NCBI GenBank assembly: GCA_017467185.1
Contig: JAFTSS010000044.1
Location: 1 to 64,000, forward strand
Direction of reading: 5' to 3'
Length of the DNA: 64,000 nt
DNA from: Paludibacteraceae bacterium
GTDB taxonomy: Bacteria; Bacteroidota; Bacteroidia; Bacteroidales; Paludibacteraceae
In this document: positions 52,706 through 58,924 of the stretch, piece after piece
Layout: the number at the start of each line of letters is the position of its first letter
How positions within the stretch are numbered: position 1 is the stretch's first letter
The notes under the pieces: generated by a model
The model's database searches: none
Seen by the model: the letters and a program-made list of their open reading frames with translations, nothing else
What the model was told of the DNA's origin: nothing
Position numbers and translations under genes: made by a program

Positions 52706-53482
52706 GTGTTTCCACCGTTTATGTGACCATAGCCAATATTCAGGCTTTTCCCTAATATCTCTTTCTAAATTAGCAAAATATGCTTTTAGTAAATCTTCTT
52801 CGCTCATAGAATTAGGTTGTTCTGTTATTACTTCAAAATGAGCAGTATAGTAGCCACGTTTGATAGGTGTTATTTTGAGGTATAAAACAGCGGTATCGAA
52901 TTTGCGAGCAATGGTTGTCCAGCCCGATTGTACTGCGGTATCTTGATTGAGGAAATCAACCCAATAGTGAACGTTTTTTATTGTTGTACTTTGGTCTGCT
53001 ATGTAGGCAATAATATTAGGTTTTTCTTCTTTATTTAATTCAATCAATCCTCTTAACGCTCTTTTCATTTCGATACATCTAACCCCAAATCGGCTACGAA
53101 TTTTAATGAAAAGATTATTGAAAAAGTTGTTTTTTATTCTTTTATATAGTGTGCCAACTAAAAATTTATTACTCCAAAGAGGAACAGAAGCCATCCAATC
53201 CCAGTTGCCATAATGACCAATTACAGCGGTCATATTGCGCCCTTCAGCGGCAAAACGTTCGAGTAAATCTATATTATCAAACACAAATCTACGCTTAATC
53301 TCCTTTTCTGAAATAAACATAAACCAAAGACTTTCAATGTTTTGATGTACAAAGTGTCGATAAAAGTTGTTGACAATCACAGCACGCTCGTTCTTACTTT
53401 TTTCGGGGAACGAGCGAGCAATGTTGTCGCGCACAACCTTTAGTCTGTATCTGACTATATATCTTAATATAAAATATAACAT
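52640..53482 (-). CDS. LpxL/HtrB-type lipid A acyltransferase
   Basis: 280 residues. Inner-membrane acyltransferase adding a secondary acyl chain to lipid A. One N-terminal membrane helix, the catalytic H-x4-D as H90-Y-G-N-W-D95, then Y-I-A-D-Q-S near 150 and a C-terminal Y-W-L-W-S-H-K-R-W-K-H, which normally ends the family. Beyond this the protein continues with about 22 residues (R-M-R-N-E-E-W-G repeated, then M-R-K-E-D) read from a heptad repeat array, so the natural end has been extended by repeat DNA. Confidence 0.88.
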   Translation of the reverse strand: MLYFILRYIVRYRLKVVRDNIARSFPEKSKNERAVIVNNFYRHFVHQNIESLWFMFISEKEIKRRFVFDNIDLLERFAAEGRNMTAVIGHYGNWDWMASVPLWSNKFLVGTLYKRIKNNFFNNLFIKIRSRFGVRCIEMKRALRGLIELNKEEKPNIIAYIADQSTTIKNVHYWVDFLNQDTAVQSGWTTIARKFDTAVLYLKITPIKRGYYTAHFEVITEQPNSMSEEDLLKAYFANLERDIREKPEYWLWSHKRWKHKRMRNEEWGMRNEEWGMRKED

Positions 53483-53544
53483 TTAATTTGAAAGTCAAAA
53501 GCTTTTTACTTTTTTGCCATTAAAGGGGCTGTTAATTTAGTTGA

Positions 53545-53582
53545 AACATGCAGAAACGGACGCACGAGCCGTGCGTCCCTAC
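53545..53582 (-). repeat. REP-like palindrome
   Basis: GGACGCACGAGCCGTGCGTCCCTAC: stem GGACGCACG/CGTGCGTCC. Same family as the copies at 37837, 56036-56270 and 58519-58620. Confidence 0.75.
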
Positions 53583-53605
53583 AATCTTATTTTTCAATTG
53601 AAAAT

Positions 53606-53938
53606 TTATTCCTCTTCAGTGTAAATTCCAATAGTTTTGCCGTATTCAAATTCGCCGTCGAGAATAGCTTCGAGGGTATATTCGTCCATCTCAACCATTT
53701 GTTCTTTGCGGATAGCTGCCCAAATGAAATTGAACATATCTTCCTCTGCAATAGTTGCTTCTTCAACAGTATCTTCTTCAATTAAATCATTTTCAGCATA
53801 GTATTCGCAGATTAAGTCAAGCACATATTGTACATCATCATCGGTTACCTTCTCTTTTAATTCGGCAGGTAAATTGTTAAGGATAAATTTGATACATTCA
53901 GTATCATCTACTTCAATAAAATCTTTTTCTTCTGACAT
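53606..53938 (-). CDS. Small acidic protein of unknown function
   Basis: 110 residues, about one third Asp/Glu, helical, no signal peptide or membrane segment. Distinct phrases are T-E-C-I-K-F-I-L-N-N-L-P near 13, D-D-V-Q-Y-V-L-D-L-I near 38-47 and M-F-N-F-I-W-A-A-I near 73. I do not recognise the family. It has a TATCTTTG -7 element on the minus strand (54027-54020) and the CGCTACTAAAAGTCTAAATTT leader ending that also precedes queA, DPP III and the PRiA4_ORF3 gene. Confidence 0.65.
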   Translation of the reverse strand: MSEEKDFIEVDDTECIKFILNNLPAELKEKVTDDDVQYVLDLICEYYAENDLIEEDTVEEATIAEEDMFNFIWAAIRKEQMVEMDEYTLEAILDGEFEYGKTIGIYTEEE

Positions 53939-54019
53939 AAATTTAGACTTTTAGTAGCGATTAGTGAGTAATGAGATTTTTGGTACACATCTTTCGCTGG
54001 GTTAGTACTATTACGACTA

Positions 54020-54027
54020 CAAAGATA
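54020..54027 (-). promoter_or_regulatory. -7 element for the small acidic protein
   Basis: Minus strand TATCTTTG, 82 bases before the ATG at 53938. No exact TTTG is seen at the expected distance. Confidence 0.45.
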
Positions 54028-54056
54028 GTAATTTAATTTGATATGACCAATAAAAA

Positions 54057-54094
54057 AACAAAAGGATAGAAAAAATCTTTCCTATCCTTTTGTC
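54057..54094 (-). terminator. Terminator after the Na/Pi transporter gene
   Basis: CAAAAGGATAG (54059-54069) pairs perfectly with CTATCCTTTTG (54082-54092); A-rich sequence to the left provides the T run on the minus strand. Confidence 0.85.
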
Positions 54095-54113
54095 ACTTAC
54101 CTTAAAAAAACTA

Positions 54114-55787
54114 TTATAACTTAACCTCACGAGCAATTTTAGTAATAGCATCACTCAACGATTCACACTCCTCTATGATGTCCATAAAATGTATTCCCGA
54201 TGAATATGAGTGAGCCTCTTTATTCACTTGGTCGATATTGTAAACCTTTAATGCATAGCGCAACTCATTCACCTGTTCTTCAATTGAAAATATCTCTTTA
54301 CGTGCAATCTCATCAGTAAAGTTTGATTTCACACAATGTTCAAGAGCAGTAATATGTTTATCTATCAAATCAAACATTCTATTCAACTCTTTATTTTGCT
54401 CTTCAGTAAAGTTGATATTTTCACTATTTCTGCGTACAACAGAGCGTGAAATATTGTAACAACGGTCGGCAACACTCTCTATCTCAGTAGTTAAATACAA
54501 GTAATCACGTATTTTGTTTTTCAAATCAGTAGAAATTGGTGTCGCATCAATATCGTATAAATAGTCAGCAATTGCATTTTCAGTTTGGTCACTTGCCGAC
54601 TCATAATGAGCCACTCGTTCGGCATATTTCTGAGCATTTTTGTCGTTATACGTAGCAAGAGTAAGCTTGCGAGCCTCATCAAACATGCGGTGAGTACGTT
54701 CAGTATATAATTCAATCTCTTTTTCTGCTTCTAACAAAGACAACTCTCCAGTTGCTAACATACCAGTTGAAATAAATTTAAGAGCAAATTCATTTTCATT
54801 CTCTTTCTTCTCCGGTAATATTTTGCAAACTACTTTCTCTAATGGTTTTATTAGCCATATCATTATAAATGTATTACAAAGATTAAATAAAGTGTGGAAC
54901 ATTGATAGAGCATACAGAGCACTATCTGTATTGGTATTGTCGTTTCCTACAATCCATTCTACCATATTTATAAATGGATAGAAAACAATCAACATCCATA
55001 CCACACCAAATACATTAAACATCGTGTGCGATAAAGCTGCGCGACGAGCATTTGTTTTGGCTGTAAGACCAGCAATATTAGCTGTAATTGTAGTACCAAT
55101 ATTCTCACCCAACACCATAGCTGCGCCAATTTCAAACGTAATCCAACCTTGGCTCAACATCACCAACGTAATAGCCATTGTAGCCGACGACGATTGTACA
55201 ACAACAGTCAATATAGTACCAATCAGCAAGAAAAGTAGTATCGAACCATAACCCATCTGTGTGTATTCAGTCAAGAATTGTAACATCTCAGGATGAGCTT
55301 TTATGTCAGGAACACTATTTTTTAGATAATCTAGACCAATAAATAGTAAAGCAAAGCCTATCATTACCTCTCCAATAGATTTTCTGCGGTCGTTTTTCGA
55401 GAAAATAAATATTAACGCAAAGCCAATCAATGGAATAGCGATGTCAGCAATCGAGAATTTAAAGCCAATTAGTGATACCATCCACGCCGTTACCGTAGTA
55501 CCGATATTAGCACCCATAATAACCGAAATAGACTCAGCTAATGTCAACAATCCTGCATTCACAAAACTCACCACCATCACCGTAGTAGCCGACGACGACT
55601 GAATAATAGAAGTTACAATAACGCCCGTCAATACACCGAGAAAACGATTTTTTGTCATCGATGCAAGTATCGAACGCATTTTATTACCTGCCACTTTTTG
55701 TAGCGCCTCGCTCATCATGGTCATACCAAACAAGAAAAGACCAAGAGCACCAATTAGTTGTAATACATCAAGAATACCAAATTCCAT
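54114..55787 (-). CDS. Na/Pi cotransporter family protein
   Basis: 557 residues. The N-terminal 310 residues contain two inverted-repeat Na_Pi_cotrans units, each with a Q-S-S-S-A-T signature (near 62 and 198), GANIGTT near 93 and GENIGTT near 227, with about eight membrane helices. The C-terminal 210 residues are a PhoU-like helical domain. Imports phosphate with sodium, with the PhoU part expected to regulate it. An array of 11-bp TTGTAAC repeats upstream suggests PhoB control. Confidence 0.92.
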   Translation of the reverse strand: MEFGILDVLQLIGALGLFLFGMTMMSEALQKVAGNKMRSILASMTKNRFLGVLTGVIVTSIIQSSSATTVMVVSFVNAGLLTLAESISVIMGANIGTTVTAWMVSLIGFKFSIADIAIPLIGFALIFIFSKNDRRKSIGEVMIGFALLFIGLDYLKNSVPDIKAHPEMLQFLTEYTQMGYGSILLFLLIGTILTVVVQSSSATMAITLVMLSQGWITFEIGAAMVLGENIGTTITANIAGLTAKTNARRAALSHTMFNVFGVVWMLIVFYPFINMVEWIVGNDNTNTDSALYALSMFHTLFNLCNTFIMIWLIKPLEKVVCKILPEKKENENEFALKFISTGMLATGELSLLEAEKEIELYTERTHRMFDEARKLTLATYNDKNAQKYAERVAHYESASDQTENAIADYLYDIDATPISTDLKNKIRDYLYLTTEIESVADRCYNISRSVVRRNSENINFTEEQNKELNRMFDLIDKHITALEHCVKSNFTDEIARKEIFSIEEQVNELRYALKVYNIDQVNKEAHSYSSGIHFMDIIEECESLSDAITKIAREVKL

Positions 55788-55811
55788 AACTTAAAATAAA
55801 TAAAATTTCAC

Positions 55812-55867
55812 GTTACAAAATTACATCAAAGATGTTACAAAAATGTTACAAATGCGTTACAAAACAA
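55812..55867 (-). promoter_or_regulatory. Pho-box-like array of 11-bp direct repeats
   Basis: On the minus strand TTTGTAAC recurs with starts exactly 11 bases apart three times, then after a degenerate unit (CTTTGATGTAA) once more: plus-strand GTTACA at 55812, 55834, 55845 and 55856. Eleven-base direct repeats are the layout of PhoB sites (TGTCA in Proteobacteria). It lies 25-80 bases upstream of the transporter ATG. Confidence 0.6.
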
Positions 55868-56035
55868 TGAAATCTGCATGTAGTTCTATCCCTCCTTCTT
55901 ATGACTACCGATTATTGACTATAGACCTTCGGCTGAAATTTTTTGCAAAATTACAACATTCCGAAACTACGCTAAAAGTTTGAGTAAGTTTAAGTTGGTT
56001 TTGTCGGTATAAATAGGTTTGATTTTGTTATTTTA

Positions 56036-56270
56036 TAGTAGGGACGCAGCGTGCTGCGTCCTATCAACCGCCAGGTTGAAAAAACAAAAAAACATCATAT
56101 ACAATCAAGTAATGTAGGGACACAGCGTGCCGTGTCCTATTGACCGCCAGGTCAACAAAGTAATAATAGTATATGCACAGCGAGCTGCGTCCTATCAACC
56201 ACAAGATTGATAAAAAACACAATCATTTGTCTCTAACGAGCCATAGGACACGGCACGCCGTGTCCCTACA
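56036..56270. repeat. REP-like palindrome cluster downstream of the BspA-type gene
   Basis: Three copies in plus orientation (56036, 56114, about 56173): GTAGGGACGCAGCGTGCTGCGTCC then TAT and a second hairpin TCAACC..GGTTGA. A fourth copy (56217-56270) is inverted and carries a different tail (CTATGGCTCGTTAGAGAC, minus strand). Positions 55868-56417 hold no gene; a further degenerate copy starts at 56338. Confidence 0.85.
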
Positions 56271-56417
56271 ATGAGAGGTTGTGTATGGTTTTACTTTTTT
56301 GTGGGTTTGCGTATTTGCATTTTCGGTAATTTAGGTTGTAGGGATGCTCGACTCATGCGTTCGATAATCAATAGATGATAGTCACAAACTAAGTTATATT
56401 TTACATTGTGAAGATAC

Positions 56418-56460
56418 AACAAAAATCCTCGAAGACCATTCTGTCTTCGAGGATTTTTGT
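56418..56460 (-). terminator. Terminator after the BspA-type gene
   Basis: A perfect 18-bp stem (ACAAAAATCCTCGAAGAC / GTCTTCGAGGATTTTTGT) around CATTCT; T-rich ends on both strands. Confidence 0.92.
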
Positions 56461-56468
56461 TGAGTGGT

Positions 56469-58121
56469 TTATAGCACTATTTTTTCCACTTCGCCACCCA
56501 TCGTAACGAGGTATATACCTCGTGGAAGTTGTAAAGTAGTAGCATTGCCAGAGTAGATTAAGCGACCTGCTGCATCGAGGATGTGGTAGTCGTCAGTTGC
56601 GCCTTCGATGTGGAGTATGCCATTGGTTGTGTAGATTTCAATGCATTCAATAGTGTTTTCTACATTAGTTGGTGCTTCTTGTATAAATTCGCGCCAATAT
56701 TCATCTTCTGCGTAAGCATCGCGAGCTTCGGCAGGAACGATGAATTCGATATTTCGACTCACTTGGTGGAAAGTTTTAGCCTCAATAGCAGGAGGGGTAG
56801 TTGCGCGCACCTCCATGCGTTTCACTTGGTTGCAGAGGGCAAAACCATTGTCGCCAATACGTTGAACTGATGCTGGAATTACGATTTCTTCGACATAGTT
56901 GCAACCATAGAAAGCAGCATCACCAATTTCTGTTACGCCTTCAGGCAATTCAATTGACTCCAATGCATGATTATTGTAGAAAGCCCATGAGCTAATAGTT
57001 TCGAGTTGACTACCTTCTTCGAAAGTAAGCGTGTTGATAGAGCAGCAATTTTCGAAAGCACGCTCTTCGATATTGGTTACCGTTGCAGGTATTTCGAGTT
57101 GTTTGATGTGTACACATTCGGCAAAAGCTTTGTAACCAATAGTTTCGATGTTTTTAGGGAGAGTGAGATTTTCGAGTTTATAGCAATCGTAGAAAGCCAA
57201 ATCGTTGATTGCAGTGTTAGTAGCACCAGCGAGGTCGATAGTATGAAGTGTTTTTTTAGAGCGGTTGATGAAATTGAAGCCATTTTCGTTCAATTCTCCA
57301 TCAGAGATATGTACTTCGGTTAGTTTGTTTGAGAATTCGGTTTGTTTTTTTTCTGTAAAAGTATTAAAAGCTACTGCAGGGGCAGTTAGATAACGTAGTG
57401 TAGGTATTTGAAAAAGAGAGTTATCATTAAAACCTAAATTATTGCTGCTACTACATATTAAGGTATCAAGAGATGAGCAATCAAAAAATGCACCACTTCC
57501 AATAGAAGTAACGCTATTAGGGATTGTGATAGAGGTTAGAGATGAGCAATCATAAAATGCATTATATCCAATAGAAGTAACGCTATTAGGGATTGTGATA
57601 GAAGTTAGAGATGAGCATCCAGAAAATGCATAATCACAAATCGTAGTAGTACCTTCGTTTACATCTATATGTGTGTGTTCTGGCATTTCTCCTTTGTATT
57701 GATAGAGACATTTACCAATATATAAACATCCATCTGGTTGATTATTTAGCCATGGAGTTTTATGAAATGCAGAACTACCAATAGAAGTAACGCTATTAGG
57801 GATTGTAATAGATGCTAGAGATGAACAATTATTAAATGCACCTACTCCAATAGAAGTAACGCTATTAGGGATTGTGATAGAGGTTAGAGATGAGCAACCA
57901 TAAAATGCATAACGTCCAATAGAAGTAACGTTATATTCTGTAGTGTTGTAGGTTACTTTTTCGAGGATAATGATATCACCTGAATATCCGTTACTATTGG
58001 AAGTTACCTCGGCGGTTTTGGTTTCGTCGTTGAGGTTGTAGTAGATGCCGTTGATTTCGGTTTGGGCAAATGCGATTGTTGCGGTGATGAGGGCAACAAG
58101 GAGGAGTAATGTTTTTTTCAT
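56469..58121 (-). CDS. BspA-type leucine-rich repeat surface protein with type IX sorting domain
   Basis: 550 residues. Signal peptide (to IAFAQ), then LRR_5 (BspA-type) repeats of 23 residues (A-F-x-x-C-S-S-L-T-S-I-T-I-P-N-S-V-T-S-I-G) from about 45 to 215, a linker with a cell-surface-like insert, and more divergent repeats from about 280 to 465. The last 75 residues form a sorting domain (IYTTNGILHIEG, DAAGRLIYSG, GIYLVTMGG, VEKIVL). Such proteins bind host proteins or other bacteria. Five repeats are nearly identical at DNA level with a 69-bp period. Inverted REP-like copies lie on both sides of the gene. Confidence 0.92.
   Translation of the reverse strand: MKKTLLLLVALITATIAFAQTEINGIYYNLNDETKTAEVTSNSNGYSGDIIILEKVTYNTTEYNVTSIGRYAFYGCSSLTSITIPNSVTSIGVGAFNNCSSLASITIPNSVTSIGSSAFHKTPWLNNQPDGCLYIGKCLYQYKGEMPEHTHIDVNEGTTTICDYAFSGCSSLTSITIPNSVTSIGYNAFYDCSSLTSITIPNSVTSIGSGAFFDCSSLDTLICSSSNNLGFNDNSLFQIPTLRYLTAPAVAFNTFTEKKQTEFSNKLTEVHISDGELNENGFNFINRSKKTLHTIDLAGATNTAINDLAFYDCYKLENLTLPKNIETIGYKAFAECVHIKQLEIPATVTNIEERAFENCCSINTLTFEEGSQLETISSWAFYNNHALESIELPEGVTEIGDAAFYGCNYVEEIVIPASVQRIGDNGFALCNQVKRMEVRATTPPAIEAKTFHQVSRNIEFIVPAEARDAYAEDEYWREFIQEAPTNVENTIECIEIYTTNGILHIEGATDDYHILDAAGRLIYSGNATTLQLPRGIYLVTMGGEVEKIVL
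57499..57940 (-). repeat. 69-bp DNA repeats within the BspA-type gene
   Basis: CCAATAGAAGTAACG occurs at 57499, 57568, 57778, 57847 and 57916. Three of the four intervals are 69 bases or a multiple (the middle gap is 210), and most copies continue identically for 40-50 bases. Confidence 0.9.
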
Positions 58122-58157
58122 AGATGTGGATGTTTTAAGTTTGTTAATATTGAGTTT

Positions 58158-58207
58158 AACCCCCTCCCGCGATGCGGACTCCCCCTAAAACAGGGGGAGA
58201 ATATGGG
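58158..58207 (-). repeat. CTCCCCCTAAAACAGGGGGAG hairpin element, copy 2
   Basis: Same layout as 48922-48970 (AACCCCCTC, 11 variable bases, hairpin, AATATGG), 37 bases upstream of the BspA-type ATG. Confidence 0.85.
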
Positions 58208-58211
58208 GATA

Positions 58212-58414
58212 TAAAAAAGCGAGAACTTAACTTTCTCGCTGTGATTAGGTATTTGGCGTAACCTTGGTTATACGAATAAGTGAAGTTCACGCTACTATAC
58301 GTGAACATTTTTCAACTTATTCCTTCATAACCTAAAACTGCCAAATTTTAATCACAGAAGAAATGAGCAAAAATGCTTTTACCAGATGACCAAGAACGCT
58401 ACTCGGTCTATGTC
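58212..58414 (-). ncRNA. Structured noncoding RNA, 6S-like candidate
   Basis: About 200 bases with its own promoter and terminator. Five nested stems stack into one long rod: 58240-58247 with 58349-58356 (TGTGATTA), 58251-58257 with 58340-58346, 58266-58271 with 58327-58332, 58274-58281 with 58315-58322, 58285-58291 with 58300-58306. The 5' part folds as GACCGAG/CTTGGTC. The 3' end is the hairpin AGCGAGAA...TTCTCGCT plus T run (58240-58212). A rod with interrupted internal loops, a sigma-70-type promoter and a terminator fits 6S RNA, or the Bacteroidales-1 RNA motif that may be its local form. No ORF of note. The identification rests on shape, not on sequence search. Confidence 0.6.
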
Positions 58415-58418
58415 GGTG

Positions 58419-58450
58419 CAAAGGTAGTGTTTATTTTTGATATGAGCAAA
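58419..58450 (-). promoter_or_regulatory. Promoter of the structured RNA
   Basis: Minus strand TTTG (58450-58447), 20 bases, TACCTTTG (58426-58419): an exact Bacteroidota consensus promoter. Transcription should begin near 58414. Confidence 0.75.
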
Positions 58451-58518
58451 TGATAGAGGGGATTTTTTTTTAAGGGGGTTGCGTTTTCTGCATTTTCTGC
58501 ATTTTCGGTAATTGGGGT

Positions 58519-58620
58519 GGTAGGGACGCAGCGTGCTGCGTCCTATGGCTCGTTAGAGACAAATGATTATGTTTTTTTTACCTATTGGTTGAGCGGATGC
58601 TCGAGCCGAGCGTCCCTACA
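58519..58620. repeat. REP-like composite element, inverted relative to 56217-56270
   Basis: GTAGGGACGCAGCGTGCTGCGTCC, then CTATGGCTCGTTAGAGAC and further identity to 58569 with the inverted copy at 56217-56270. It ends with GGATGCTCGAGCCGAGCGTCCCTAC, so the whole 100-bp unit is bounded by GTAGGGACG and CGTCCCTAC. Confidence 0.8.
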
Positions 58621-58626
58621 TTGCGG

Positions 58627-58795
58627 AATACCCACTCTCATTGTGTACTACCCAACAGCTACCTTCAAGCAAGCAAACCTCCAAAAAGCGAGCGCAAAAA
58701 TACACACTCTCGTTGTGTGTTTTTGCCGAGCAAAAGGAGGTTCACGACCAAAGGGAGTAAACCACCAAAATTAGTACACACTGTGAGTGGGTATT
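58627..58795. repeat. 170-bp nested palindromic element
   Basis: Outer arms AATACCCACTCTCATTGTGTACTA (58627) and TAGTACACACTGTGAGTGGGTATT (ending 58795) pair. AACCTCC (58676) pairs with GGAGGTT (58736). The inner hairpin GCAAAAATACACAC/GTGTGTTTTTGC is at 58694-58726. Open frames on the plus strand across this element are a by-product of the palindromes, not genes. Confidence 0.75.
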
Positions 58796-58853
58796 TGGAT
58801 GGTTAGTCTTACTTGTCTCATTTAATGTTTTGTGAGACAAAGTGTGTGTTGTT

Positions 58854-58900
58854 ACTAAAAAAAACGCCCCAAGTTCGTGTGAACAAGGGGAGTTTTTTTA
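58854..58900 (-). terminator. Terminator after the S9 peptidase gene
   Basis: CGCCCCAAGTTC and GAACAAGGGGAG pair around GTGT with A-rich and T-rich flanks (usable on both strands). The rest of 58796-58924 is plain. Confidence 0.85.
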
Positions 58901-58924
58901 TTAGTGTATATTGTAATTATTGGA

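Noticed and set aside
52509..52841. Plus-strand 110-codon frame rich in S-F-L-I-P-H
   Set aside because: It is the CATTCCT array read in the other direction plus antisense of the acyltransferase.
58517..58806. Two overlapping plus-strand frames of 73-85 codons
   Set aside because: They cross the REP-like unit and the nested palindrome; composition follows the repeats and neither has a promoter or a recognisable protein pattern.
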